Below, one piece after another: positions 30,185-37,775 of a stretch of 42,155 nucleotides of DNA (position 1 is its first letter; every line of letters starts with the position of its first letter). Under the pieces are notes generated by a model. That model was not told the DNA's origin. It did not search any database and worked only from the letters and a program-made list of their open reading frames with translations. Position numbers and translations under genes: made by a program. Location of the stretch: positions 1 through 42,155 of the IMG/VR virus record IMGVR_UViG_3300042310_000739. One strand, given 5' to 3'. The stretch comes from a virus.

Positions 30185-30793
30185 ATGAGTGCTTCTTTTT
30201 GGCTTACCAAGAAAGGGTTGATCGCATCCAAACCACAATCCCTTTTGAGCGGGAAAACACCCGCCGAAGCCATCGTCATGTCCGAAACACGACGCCTCCT
30301 GCAACTCTTAATCAACGACCCTACCGCCAAAGTCTCCGCAGACCTCCGCATAGCCGCCAAAGGCGCGCTACGCCATCGCTCACGGCGCACGGCACCTTTT
30401 TTACCGCTTTCTCCCGAGCACCGTCTGGGCTGGCTTGATGAATTCAGCCATTTGGAATGCCAAGTAGACCTCCCTGGCGCTTTTTCCACCGAAAATGCCT
30501 ATCGACACAACTGCCACGATGTCCCGACCCGCCGAATCATCGAGCGCAACACGATGAGCGGCGACACCGAGGAGGTCTTGGTGAGCGGCGTGGAAATGCT
30601 GGTGACAATTCACGACGATCTGCGACGCCTCCACGCTTTTGCGAATTTCGAGGTTCCAGAAGACCCAAGAATTCACGCCATTCACGACCTGCAAACCCTC
30701 CTAATCCATTTCAAAATCCCCAAAGCCCCAGACATCACCAAAATCCTGCCAGCCACGCACAAAAAACTCATTTCCACCCTGCAAGCTATTTAA
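30185..30793 (+). CDS. Unknown 202-aa protein
   Basis: 202 residues, mostly helical and basic in the first 90 residues (RRLLQLLINDPTAKVSADLR, GALRHRSRRTAPF), then acidic helices (EEVLVSGVEMLVTIHDDLRR). No domain recognised. It ends the palindrome-bearing section and is followed by a strong terminator. Confidence 0.7.
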   Translation: MSASFWLTKKGLIASKPQSLLSGKTPAEAIVMSETRRLLQLLINDPTAKVSADLRIAAKGALRHRSRRTAPFLPLSPEHRLGWLDEFSHLECQVDLPGAFSTENAYRHNCHDVPTRRIIERNTMSGDTEEVLVSGVEMLVTIHDDLRRLHAFANFEVPEDPRIHAIHDLQTLLIHFKIPKAPDITKILPATHKKLISTLQAI

Positions 30794-30807
30794 TGGGACA
30801 AACAAAC

Positions 30808-30841
30808 AAGGCCGTCGGTCATGCCGACGGCCTTTTTCTTT
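30808..30841 (+). terminator. Rho-independent terminator
   Basis: Stem AAGGCCGTCGG / CCGACGGCCTT (11 bp) with a 5-base loop, followed by TTTCTTTT. It ends the transcript of the Ub-like section. Confidence 0.93.
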
Positions 30842-30848
30842 TCAAATT

Positions 30849-31196
30849 ATGAACAACACCGTCCGTCTTTACGAGGAGATCAACCAATCGGGAATCACCC
30901 ACGGGCCAAAAAAGCTCGCCCTCATGCAGCAAGCCTGCCGCCTCATGGAGGTTCCCACAAGCAACTTGGATTCCGACCTCTTGCGCGTCAAACTCTTTGA
31001 TCCCTGCGGATCTTGGACTTGGTATGTGCAAGATTGGGACGGCGAGGACATCTGTTTTGGCTGGGTCGAAGGGTTTGAAAACGAATGGGGCAGCTTTTCC
31101 CTGCGAGAACTCTCCGAAATCAAAGGCCCGCTGGGCATCGGCATCGAGATCGATGTCTACTTCACGCCAACGGCAGCCAAAAACATCACAATCTGA
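30849..31196 (+). CDS. DUF2958 family protein
   Basis: 115 residues, typical family length. VKLFDPCGSWTWYVQDWDGE, then FGWVEGFENEWGSFSLREL and GPLGIGIEIDVYFTP match the DUF2958 pattern (KLF.P.GSWTWY ... FG.V.G.E.E.G.FSL.EL ... GPLGLGIERD). This family is widespread on plasmids and in conjugative elements, with unknown function. ATG in context AAATTATGAAC, right after a terminator. Confidence 0.85.
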   Translation: MNNTVRLYEEINQSGITHGPKKLALMQQACRLMEVPTSNLDSDLLRVKLFDPCGSWTWYVQDWDGEDICFGWVEGFENEWGSFSLRELSEIKGPLGIGIEIDVYFTPTAAKNITI

Positions 31197-31197
31197 A

Positions 31198-31219
31198 GTA
31201 ATCTGTCTGGACAGATTAC
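31198..31219. promoter_or_regulatory. 22-bp perfect palindrome (operator-like)
   Basis: Arms GTAATCTGTC and GACAGATTAC are perfectly complementary around TG. It lies in the 31-bp gap after DUF2958, 8 bp before the next start. No T run follows, so an operator is more likely than a terminator. Confidence 0.75.
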
Positions 31220-31227
31220 GCAAACAA

Positions 31228-31449
31228 ATGAAAGACACCACAATACTCAACAACTACCTGGAAGCGGTTATAACCCGAGCAGAGGTAGCAGGAGACGATA
31301 AACTCGGGGTCGCAATGGGGTATGTTTTTGACACTCTCCTTGCGCTCAAGCTTCAGACCTACGAACTCGAAACTATCCAGAGACTTACAGATTGCATAGA
31401 AGCTGATACCAAAACAAAAACCAAATCTCGCCCAAGCAGCATAATATGA
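31228..31449 (+). CDS. Small helical protein, unknown
   Basis: 73 residues, helical with an AVITRAEVAGDDKLGVAMGY stretch and a basic, Ser-rich end. Just downstream of a 22-bp palindrome; overlaps the next start by ATGA. Confidence 0.65.
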   Translation: MKDTTILNNYLEAVITRAEVAGDDKLGVAMGYVFDTLLALKLQTYELETIQRLTDCIEADTKTKTKSRPSSII

Positions 31450-31916
31450 TAGACATCCAACAACTCGACTACAAAGAAGCCGCCAAAATCCTTTCCGAGG
31501 AACTCATAAATCTCGGCATCACGGCTTCCATTCGCGGCGGCTACCTGGTCGCGGATACTTATCCGAAAGATGAGCGCTGGGAGCACTACCGCTTCAATAT
31601 AGAATTTCGCCTAGGCAATTCCGTCGTCTCCTTTGATTGGAGGCAAGGCACTGGGATTAGCACCACAAATTCCGCTGGGAAAAGGATCCCCAAACGCCCG
31701 CAGCCTGCCGAGGTTTTAGCCAATGTATGCCGCGACTACTGCGACGCCGCAGAGACCCCGTATCTCGAGTGGGCATCCAATTTTGGATATTCCTATGACT
31801 CAATAAAATCCCGCAAGATTTACGACACCTGCATCGAAGAAGGCGAAAAGCTCCGCCATCTTGGGCTTTCACGAAGCACAATCAACCACCTAACCGAATT
31901 GGCACGATGCCTATGA
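31446..31916 (+). CDS. Unknown 156-aa protein
   Basis: 156 residues. Beta-rich middle (WEHYRFNIEFRLGNSVVSFD) followed by RQGTGI, then a helical region (PQPAEVLANVCRDYCDAAET, FEEWASNF-like) and LGLSRSTINHLTELARCL. The combination of a helical 'PAEVLA..C.D' block with a preceding strand domain occurs in phage proteins, but I cannot name it. Confidence 0.7.
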   Translation: MIDIQQLDYKEAAKILSEELINLGITASIRGGYLVADTYPKDERWEHYRFNIEFRLGNSVVSFDWRQGTGISTTNSAGKRIPKRPQPAEVLANVCRDYCDAAETPYLEWASNFGYSYDSIKSRKIYDTCIEEGEKLRHLGLSRSTINHLTELARCL

Positions 31917-31920
31917 AAAA

Positions 31921-31972
31921 ATCCCCGCATAAACCCTGACCAAGCTTTATGCACAAGTTACACTTTTATGAA
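31921..31972. repeat. Intergenic direct repeat, copy 1
   Basis: About 50 bp (starting ATCCCCGCATAAACCCT and including TTATGCACAAGTTACACTTT) lies directly before the gene at 31968 and recurs at 32325-32376 with four mismatches. It may carry a promoter or translation signal shared by the two genes. Confidence 0.85.
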
Positions 31973-32336
31973 AACAAAATTAACAACCCTTGAAAAACGA
32001 GCGCTTGCTTTCTGCAATGAAATCCGAAGTTCAGGCGGGCCTTACCCCATAAATGTGGAATGGAAGAAGTCGCCCACTTGGGGGCTTTGCCCATCCATAC
32101 GCTCCGGAGGTGAAAAGATAGCGCACGCCTCCGGCTGTGGATATTGCAAGCTCTCCACCGTTCTTGCCGCAGCCTTGTGCTTCATTACAGGAGACCCAGA
32201 GAATCCTGCGCGCCTCAGCGGCGGCGCCGGTGTTCCCGTAGTCACACAAAGACTTAAAGAACTCGGCTGGGATTTGCGGTGCGTGGCGTCAAGTGGCACA
32301 TTCGACGGCTTCACTATTACCAAGATCCCCGCATAA
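31968..32336 (+). CDS. Unknown 122-aa Cys-containing protein
   Basis: 122 residues. KKSPTWGLCPSIRSGGEKIA, HASGCGYCKLSTVLAAALCF has several Cys near a Gly-rich turn; the end (GTFDGFTITKIPA) forms strands. No family recognised. Its ATG sits at the end of the 50-bp direct repeat. Confidence 0.65.
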   Translation: MKTKLTTLEKRALAFCNEIRSSGGPYPINVEWKKSPTWGLCPSIRSGGEKIAHASGCGYCKLSTVLAAALCFITGDPENPARLSGGAGVPVVTQRLKELGWDLRCVASSGTFDGFTITKIPA

Positions 32337-32376
32337 ACCCTCACCAAGACTTATGCACAAGTTACACTTTCATGAA
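32325..32376. repeat. Intergenic direct repeat, copy 2
   Basis: Near-identical to 31921-31972. Its first 12 bases overlap the end of the preceding gene, including the TAA stop, and it ends at the next ATG. Confidence 0.85.
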
Positions 32377-32551
32377 ATACATCAACGCTAAATCCTGCCG
32401 CGAACTGGCTCTGCACCTTGCAGCCCAACATCGCGCCCACGGGTTCAATCGCGTCTCCAAAGAGTTTCTGGAGCGCGTCGATGTCAGAGTCCGAAACCTC
32501 ATCCTCAGCGAAGTGACAGCCCACCCAAGCAAAGGGAAAACATTAAAGTGA
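32372..32551 (+). CDS. 59-aa basic protein, unknown
   Basis: 59 residues: KSCRELALHLAAQHRAHGFN, then RVSKEFLERVDVRVRNLILS. Basic helices; the design resembles small phage DNA-associated proteins. Starts at the end of the second 50-bp repeat. Confidence 0.65.
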   Translation: MKYINAKSCRELALHLAAQHRAHGFNRVSKEFLERVDVRVRNLILSEVTAHPSKGKTLK

Positions 32552-32859
32552 AACCCATACCCGACGAAGAGAAAAAACGAAAAGAACGCATTAAAGACGG
32601 GATACGAAATACCATGTCCCTCTTTGCAAAGCCTCCCGCGCCGCCAACAGCGAAACCCAAATACAAAGTCATGATCGCCGTGAATGTGCCAGCGTATGCC
32701 GAGGTCGAAATCGAAGCCGAGTCCCAAGCCGACGCCGAGCGCAAGGTCGCCAAGGAACTTGATGAATGCGAAGACGAGTTTGCCAGCCGCTTTTGGCAAA
32801 ACTCAGTCTTCAACCCCGACTGGCAACAAGCCGAGGACTTCCGAATCGTTGAAGGATAA
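32548..32859 (+). CDS. Small phage protein with strand-helix module
   Basis: 103 residues, GTG start overlapping the previous stop. A basic helical start is followed by YKVMIAVNVPAYAEVEIEAE and SQADAERKVAKELDECE, a beta-alpha pattern common in small phage proteins. Acidic end. No named family. Confidence 0.65.
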   Translation: MKPIPDEEKKRKERIKDGIRNTMSLFAKPPAPPTAKPKYKVMIAVNVPAYAEVEIEAESQADAERKVAKELDECEDEFASRFWQNSVFNPDWQQAEDFRIVEG

Positions 32860-32863
32860 CAAT

Positions 32864-33142
32864 ATGAACCGAGCAGAGCGCACCAAAGGCAAGAAAACTA
32901 AAACAAACAACCCCGCCGTCACATTCCACACCGACTTCCAAGCCCTTCGGGCCAAGTATCCGATGGTTTATCTGGAGGCATGGACTCCCGATGACTTCGT
33001 TGTCGATGAGGATGGAAACGGTTCGCCTGAACCTGTGGACTGGAACGACTCGGCCCACATCGCAACCGCAGACAACCTAGATCGCCACTTCGACGCCGAG
33101 TATGGCACGAACTGGGAGCGAGTTAGAGACGCAGCAAACTAA
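32864..33142 (+). CDS. Small acidic protein, unknown
   Basis: 92 residues. Basic start (AERTKGKKTKTNNPA), then FHTDFQALRAKYPMVYLEAW, TPDDFVVDEDGNGSPEPVDW and SAHIATADNLDRHFDAEYG. The last part resembles phage proteins that end with a D..FDAE.G.NW helix. It is 5 bp from the DNA ligase gene. Confidence 0.65.
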   Translation: MNRAERTKGKKTKTNNPAVTFHTDFQALRAKYPMVYLEAWTPDDFVVDEDGNGSPEPVDWNDSAHIATADNLDRHFDAEYGTNWERVRDAAN

Positions 33143-33147
33143 GAACC

Positions 33148-33771
33148 ATGATCCCATCCTACCCACTCCGACCCATGAACGGCGGCCCGCTCCATCGCGC
33201 CCGCCCCAAACGCGGCACCTGGGCCTACGAACCCAAAGTCAATGGCTGGCGGGCACTCGTCCACGCCCCCACCAGCCGAATGTGGAATCGGCGCGGCAAG
33301 CGCCTCTCCATCGAGCACGAATTTACCGCCGTGCTGGAAGCGATCCGCAATGCCGACTTGCCACCCGAAATGGAGTGGCTCGACTGCGAAGCCTTGGAGC
33401 GCCGCCACGACCTCGGGCGAGGCAGTCTCGTCATCCTCGACTACCTCGCCCCTGGCAAGACCACCTACGATGAGCGCAAACTCTCACTTGCAGACGCAAT
33501 CCATCCATGCGGAGAAATCCGCAAAGGATTTGAACGCTGGCAGTTTGATCGCGTGCCACCCCCATCAGATCGCGCCCTCCTTTTTCAAAGCCCATTCACC
33601 GCGTCTGACCTAGACCACTATTGGCAAGCCCTACAAGACCTTAACAAACTTTGGAACGCCGAGGTTTTTGAAGGCTTTGTTGCCAAGCGCCTCGATTCCA
33701 CTTACCCACGCCAACTCCGCTCTCCGAACCTCGAAACACCCCACTGGATCAAACACCGCTGGGAATTTTAA
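33148..33771 (+). CDS. ATP-dependent DNA ligase-like protein
   Basis: 207 residues, catalytic nucleotidyltransferase domain only. EPKVNGWRALV (Lys30) is motif I, here K-V-N-G in place of K-x-D-G; EMEWLDCEALE is motif III or IIIa; EVFEGFVAKRLDS is motif IV; HWIKHRW is motif V. The usual oligonucleotide-binding domain is absent. The change of D to N in motif I is uncommon, so activity is not assured. With the RNA ligase it makes a second ligase in the window. Confidence 0.8.
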   Translation: MIPSYPLRPMNGGPLHRARPKRGTWAYEPKVNGWRALVHAPTSRMWNRRGKRLSIEHEFTAVLEAIRNADLPPEMEWLDCEALERRHDLGRGSLVILDYLAPGKTTYDERKLSLADAIHPCGEIRKGFERWQFDRVPPPSDRALLFQSPFTASDLDHYWQALQDLNKLWNAEVFEGFVAKRLDSTYPRQLRSPNLETPHWIKHRWEF

Positions 33772-33784
33772 CCCGTAGCATCAA

Positions 33785-34678
33785 ATGAACATCACAAACC
33801 TTAAAGATTTCATGTCCCATGTCGGCGGAGATACCGCCTACCGAGCAGGACGCGGCATCTACAAATATACCGGATGCGGGCCATGGATCGTGTATCTTGT
33901 GGAAGAAACGCCGAAGCGTAGCACCACCCTGCAAGTCTCAGTGCGTCTCAAAAGCAAGAAACTTCAAGCCTCTGTCGAAGAATCGTTATTCGACCACGAG
34001 AACGCACAAGCCCCAGAAGCATTGAGCTTACTTGGCTTTCACGCGGATGGCTCACCCCGCCGTGAGGACAAGATCGGCAGAACCCTCGACGCTTATCGCC
34101 GAATCATCGAGAACTTTCTCAAGAAAGACCGAGTTAATGGAGTGAGCAACACGATCGGAGCCAGCACAAATCCATACACGCTACTACTTCACCCCGAGCG
34201 ACAACCTGAACCGGGCATGGGCCGAGGCGTTAAGCAGGTATGTATTACCCTACACCGCATCGAGGACCCCTCTTATCGTGAAGTTTACTACGAATCAGAC
34301 GAAGCAAAGACGCTCGCCGAGTGCGCTGGCATTAAGATGGGCAGCATCGTGGAGGGCAGCGAAGCCTATGTGGATCGCGACCCGATGATGTTTCCATTCA
34401 CAGGGAAGGAGTTTGATAAATATGTCAAAGGCATCGACGACGAAGCGAGCTTCTACTGGAACAGAGACAACCTTGACCATTACTCCATCACAAATGGCAA
34501 GAAAAAATACTACATAGAATCAGGCTGGGGCGGAGAGATGACCAAACTCCCCACGAAACTACGAGGCATTGTAACAAAGTTTATCCAAGAAAATGACTTG
34601 GAGGAAGACAAGCCAACCACAATTCCATCCACCAAGATCGAGATCACGAAACTCTCCACCGATGACTGGTGCTACTGA
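33785..34678 (+). CDS. Unknown 297-aa protein
   Basis: 297 residues, mixed strands and helices. Pieces that look folded: DTAYRAGRGIYKYTGCGPWI, SLLGFHADGSPRREDKIGRT, GVKQVCITLHRIEDPSYREV and HYSITNGKKKYYIESGWGGE. The acidic C-terminus has EENDLEEDKP. I do not recognise a family. It is expressed in a series after the DNA ligase. Confidence 0.7.
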   Translation: MNITNLKDFMSHVGGDTAYRAGRGIYKYTGCGPWIVYLVEETPKRSTTLQVSVRLKSKKLQASVEESLFDHENAQAPEALSLLGFHADGSPRREDKIGRTLDAYRRIIENFLKKDRVNGVSNTIGASTNPYTLLLHPERQPEPGMGRGVKQVCITLHRIEDPSYREVYYESDEAKTLAECAGIKMGSIVEGSEAYVDRDPMMFPFTGKEFDKYVKGIDDEASFYWNRDNLDHYSITNGKKKYYIESGWGGEMTKLPTKLRGIVTKFIQENDLEEDKPTTIPSTKIEITKLSTDDWCY

Positions 34679-34684
34679 CCCCAA

Positions 34685-34873
34685 ATGAACACAAATATGA
34701 CTGGAAAACTTGGAAAATACACTTGGGCCGTCGATACGGCAGGTTGGACTACCGTATGGGTCGGCCCGAAGGAAAACGATGAAACGCTCTGCGACGGTTT
34801 TGTAAAAGGCGAACCAGAAGAAGCGATTATCAAGATAATCGCCGCAAACGAAACCCTTGAAAAGCCAAGATAG
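34685..34873 (+). CDS. Small protein, unknown
   Basis: 62 residues with a beta-rich KYTWAVDTAGWTTVWVGPKE and a helical EAIIKIIAANETLEKP end. Followed by a terminator. No family recognised. Confidence 0.6.
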   Translation: MNTNMTGKLGKYTWAVDTAGWTTVWVGPKENDETLCDGFVKGEPEEAIIKIIAANETLEKPR

Positions 34874-34903
34874 AAATATCTTTAAATCAACAAAAAACAA
34901 CAC

Positions 34904-34924
34904 CCGCCAATTGGCGGTTTTTTT
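34904..34924 (+). terminator. Rho-independent terminator
   Basis: CCGCC-AATT-GGCGG followed by seven T. Lies 30 bp after the preceding stop and 22 bp before the next start. Confidence 0.88.
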
Positions 34925-34946
34925 ATGCCTTGAAACAAACTCTTTT

Positions 34947-35621
34947 ATGAAAACCGCAACCAAACCCAAGTCGGTCCCAAAAGCCGCACCCGCGCCTGCC
35001 TCGGCAGGCATTAAGAAAATCAATCTTGGCGGCATCGCCATCAAGAAAGACAAGCAATCCACCGCATACCCCGCGCTGCCCGACCCATCGGGCGATGCCG
35101 CCATGCTCACCAGCGACATCCTCTCGGAGTCACGGGAGATGGAGGCCTTGGGAGCAAGCCTCAATGCCAAAAAATCAGAACTCCGCGCCCTCGCGCAAGG
35201 GTTTTACTTTGAGCATTTCCACGGGAAGCACGACATCCTGAGCAGCGTGGAGGCTACTGGAATGAATCCAGAGGAGAAGGTCTTAGTGACTTTCACCTCC
35301 AAATACTCGGCCATGACCGATGAGACCCCTCTGATCGAAGCGATCGGCCCCGACCGAACCGCTCAGTTTTTCCGACAATCCTTTGAGCTAAAGATCGATG
35401 GCGACAAAATCCCAGCCGATAGCGCAGAAGACCTCATCGAAGCCATCCAAGCCCTCTTTGCCAAATACAACTGCAATGAGGCATTAACCGCGAAAGCCGT
35501 CATCAAGCCAACCCCCGACTTCCACGAAGCGCGGCACATCGCGCTCTCCGTCGAGGAAAACCGAGCCGTGGATCTGGCCTGCCCTATCGGAGTGCAAATC
35601 AAAACGAAAGGAAGGAAATGA
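34947..35621 (+). CDS. Unknown 224-aa phage protein
   Basis: 224 residues from ATG in CTTTTATGAAA. Basic, Pro/Ala-rich N-terminus, then AYPALPDPSGDAAMLTSDIL, a helical stretch, and EKVLVTFTSKYSAMTD and FFRQSFELKIDGDKIPADSA. This two-part pattern recurs in phage proteins of unknown role next to replication genes. It opens the last transcript of the window after a terminator. Confidence 0.7.
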   Translation: MKTATKPKSVPKAAPAPASAGIKKINLGGIAIKKDKQSTAYPALPDPSGDAAMLTSDILSESREMEALGASLNAKKSELRALAQGFYFEHFHGKHDILSSVEATGMNPEEKVLVTFTSKYSAMTDETPLIEAIGPDRTAQFFRQSFELKIDGDKIPADSAEDLIEAIQALFAKYNCNEALTAKAVIKPTPDFHEARHIALSVEENRAVDLACPIGVQIKTKGRK

Positions 35622-35833
35622 GCGCAGAAGAACTCATCGAAACTATTACCGACACAGGGAGGGAGCCAGAGCGCTACTCCGGCAGAGGAATGTATGGCCG
35701 CGAATGCGTAGCCGTCTCCTTAGACCAAGACGACAACGGGCACGATCTCCCCGACGAAGGTTGCCGAACCGACTCACTCGGACTCGGCAAAATCATCTAC
35801 TGGCCATGGGCCAAACCTACCGAACACTTATGA
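35618..35833 (+). CDS. Small protein, unknown
   Basis: 71 residues. RYSGRGMYGRECVAVSLDQD, then GLGKIIYWPWAKP. The first part (E.YSGRGM.G..C.A.) resembles small phage proteins with a conserved YSGRGMYG motif. Coupled by ATGA on both sides. Confidence 0.7.
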   Translation: MSAEELIETITDTGREPERYSGRGMYGRECVAVSLDQDDNGHDLPDEGCRTDSLGLGKIIYWPWAKPTEHL

Positions 35834-36159
35834 GCCTATCCTTATTCCCACCCGCACCCAAGCAAGCCCCAAACGAGCACGGCGTCTTCACAGACGCCCA
35901 AGAGCATTGGGTGATGAAAACCAAGCAAGTCAGCGTGAAAGCCAGATTTGCCAAGTCAAAAGCCGGGTTCCACTGGGGGCTGGATATTAACGCTCCCACG
36001 CACGGCATGTGTCACGGCCCATCCGTTCACCAAGCAGTAAAAACGCAAGCCAAAGCCGAACTGCTTGCGCTGAAAGAAGCTCAGTCCTACCTAAATCAAT
36101 ACAATATAACGAATAAAGACATAGATTCGTTTGTTCGCACGCTAACAAGCCTCGCATGA
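35830..36159 (+). CDS. Unknown 109-aa protein
   Basis: 109 residues from ATG at 35830 that overlaps the previous stop. VKARFAKSKAGFHWGLDINA and THGMCHGPSVHQAVKTQAKA suggest a small mixed fold with a conserved GMxHG turn. The end is helical. No family recognised. Confidence 0.65.
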   Translation: MSLSLFPPAPKQAPNEHGVFTDAQEHWVMKTKQVSVKARFAKSKAGFHWGLDINAPTHGMCHGPSVHQAVKTQAKAELLALKEAQSYLNQYNITNKDIDSFVRTLTSLA

Positions 36160-36512
36160 GAACACACGCAATCCATAAACAAATGCCAATAAAAATATAC
36201 CGGGTGCAAGTCCCCGCTGCAGTTTACATCAGCGTGCCAGCCGAAAGCGAAAACCAAGCCAAACGCATCGCCGCCGCCGTGACATACACCGACACAACGC
36301 CTCTATGGGGCTGCGACGACAAAGGATCGCTCGGGGTTAGCGTGTGGGTCGATGATAATACTCAAGAAGACCCAGTAAAGCATTGCGAAGTGCTCGATGA
36401 AACCGAACTAACCGAGCCGCCAATGGGTTACGCACTTCGATGGCTTGATCCTCTGCGCAAGTTTGCAGAACTCAACAACAACACCGCCGAACTGGAGGCC
36501 GCGCTACGCTGA
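36156..36512 (+). CDS. Small phage protein with strand-helix module
   Basis: 118 residues (or 109 from a second ATG at 36183). IYRVQVPAAVYISVPAESEN, then QAKRIAAAVTYTDTTPLWGC is the same beta-alpha design as the protein at 32548. C-terminal helix. Ends 2 bp before the methyltransferase. Confidence 0.65.
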   Translation: MRTHAIHKQMPIKIYRVQVPAAVYISVPAESENQAKRIAAAVTYTDTTPLWGCDDKGSLGVSVWVDDNTQEDPVKHCEVLDETELTEPPMGYALRWLDPLRKFAELNNNTAELEAALR

Positions 36513-36514
36513 AA

Positions 36515-37288
36515 GTGAATGAGTTGGCTCTTTTCGCGGGCGCTGGCGGAGGCATACTCGGCAGCACCCTCCTCGGATGGCGCACCGTTTGTGCCGTCGA
36601 GCGCGACCCCTATGCCGCAAGCGTTCTTGTGTCCCGTCAAAATGACGGATGCCTGGAGCCGTTTCCCGTCTGGGATGATGTGCGCACATTTGACGGAACC
36701 CCATGGCGAGGAATTGCTCAAGTGGTATCTGGAGGTTTCCCGTGCCAAGACTTGTCCCGAGCAAAAACCCACGACAGCGGCGGCAAGTATGTGGCCGATG
36801 GATTGGATGGGGAACGCTCGGGATTGTGGTCCGAAATGGCAAGGATCGTTCGCGAAATACGACCCCGCTTCGTCTTCGTGGAAAATGTCACAGCTCTCCT
36901 TGATGGATGGCTGGGATACCTTCTCGGGGACTTGGCCGAGATGGGGTATGGTGCTCGCTGGGGAGTCTTTCCAGCTTCCTCCCTTGGTGCCCCGCACCAC
37001 CGCGAAAGAGTATTTCTTCTTGCTGACTCCGAGTGCATCGGATGGCAAGAAAAGATATTCATTCCGAGCCAGTTCTCTGGCAGGGCGCTACCGCAAACAC
37101 CCAAACGGGAATTTAGCCGAACAGGCCTCGTTTCTGGCGCAGGAGCGTGGAGTGCAGGATGGCCGATTGAATCCTCTCTTCTGGGAGTGGATGATCGGGA
37201 TGCCGCTGGGATGGACAGACTATCGTGCTGCGGCAACGGACAAGTTCCAGCAGTGGCAACAATCGCATGGAAAATACTAAGCCAATGA
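36515..37288 (+). CDS. DNA cytosine-5 methyltransferase
   Basis: 257 residues, GTG start. Motif I is LALFAGAGGG (SAM binding), motif IV is SGGFPCQDLS (Cys77 nucleophile), motif VI is FVFVENV, motif VIII is HHRERVFLLA and motif X is GNGQVPAVAT. The protein is short for the family, with a small target-recognition region, but motifs I, IV, VI, VIII and X are all visible. It would methylate cytosine in phage or host DNA, perhaps against restriction. Another recognisable protein is encoded over the same stretch in the +1 frame (36519-37280). Confidence 0.88.
   Translation: MNELALFAGAGGGILGSTLLGWRTVCAVERDPYAASVLVSRQNDGCLEPFPVWDDVRTFDGTPWRGIAQVVSGGFPCQDLSRAKTHDSGGKYVADGLDGERSGLWSEMARIVREIRPRFVFVENVTALLDGWLGYLLGDLAEMGYGARWGVFPASSLGAPHHRERVFLLADSECIGWQEKIFIPSQFSGRALPQTPKREFSRTGLVSGAGAWSAGWPIESSLLGVDDRDAAGMDRLSCCGNGQVPAVATIAWKILSQ
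36519..37280 (+). CDS. Overlapping-frame phage protein (SSWK, WPRWG, GWTD motifs)
   Basis: 253 residues in a different frame from the methyltransferase, starting four bases later. It carries the landmarks of a phage protein family that I recall from genomes near cytosine methylases: MSWLFSRALAEAYSAA, SSSWKMSQLSL, FSGTWPRWGM, LNPLFWEWMIGMPLGWTD and FQQWQQSHG. Its function is unknown. The agreement with a known family over the whole length argues that it is translated and not a chance open frame. A nested overlap of about 760 bp on one strand with two real families is remarkable. Confidence 0.72.
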   Translation: MSWLFSRALAEAYSAAPSSDGAPFVPSSATPMPQAFLCPVKMTDAWSRFPSGMMCAHLTEPHGEELLKWYLEVSRAKTCPEQKPTTAAASMWPMDWMGNARDCGPKWQGSFAKYDPASSSWKMSQLSLMDGWDTFSGTWPRWGMVLAGESFQLPPLVPRTTAKEYFFLLTPSASDGKKRYSFRASSLAGRYRKHPNGNLAEQASFLAQERGVQDGRLNPLFWEWMIGMPLGWTDYRAAATDKFQQWQQSHGKY

Positions 37289-37485
37289 AAAGACCTGGAC
37301 GATCAACAAACCTCTCCAATCAAAAATTAATTAAATACGCATCTATGCTCGGGTTCACTTTCACCAATGAAACCTGCAAGGAAATCAGACAAACCTCATT
37401 TACTGGAGAAACAATCTCCTCAGCAGTGAGAGATTATTTAAATGCGTATGAATGCCCAGTGCCTTGGAAAGGATTTAAAAAATGA
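37285..37485 (+). CDS. Small basic protein, unknown
   Basis: 66 residues. Start ATG overlaps the methyltransferase stop. KLIKYASMLGFTFTNETCKE and TISSAVRDYLNAYECPVPW. Ribbon-helix-helix flavour is possible in the SNQKLIKYASMLGF, AVRDYLN parts, but not established. Confidence 0.6.
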   Translation: MKRPGRSTNLSNQKLIKYASMLGFTFTNETCKEIRQTSFTGETISSAVRDYLNAYECPVPWKGFKK

Positions 37486-37775
37486 CACAACACACCCTTA
37501 GCCCCTGGAAAACTAAAGACCAATGGGGATACATAAAAGTGCATTCCGCAGACAAAGGGGTATGCGTAGTCCACGGCCTTGATTCCAAATCACGAGCCAA
37601 CGCCAATCTCCTTGCTGCTGCCCCCGAGTTGCTGTTGGCTTTGGAATATTTGCTTGAAGACCATAAGCGTATGTTTCCAGAAGCCCACCCGCATTCGGCG
37701 ATAAAGTGGGACGAGTGCGCGGAAGTTAGCTTCACTCAAAAAACAATCGCCAAAGCAAAAGGAGTATCCAAATGA
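37482..37775 (+). CDS. Conserved phage protein with ANANLLAAAPELL motif
   Basis: 97 residues. The motif RANANLLAAAPELLLALEYL is the hallmark of a very common phage protein family (NARLIAAAPELLEAL); function unknown. The N-terminal part (PWKTKDQWGYIKVHSADKGV) carries the usual strands of the family. Coupled on both sides by ATGA. Confidence 0.8.
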   Translation: MTQHTLSPWKTKDQWGYIKVHSADKGVCVVHGLDSKSRANANLLAAAPELLLALEYLLEDHKRMFPEAHPHSAIKWDECAEVSFTQKTIAKAKGVSK

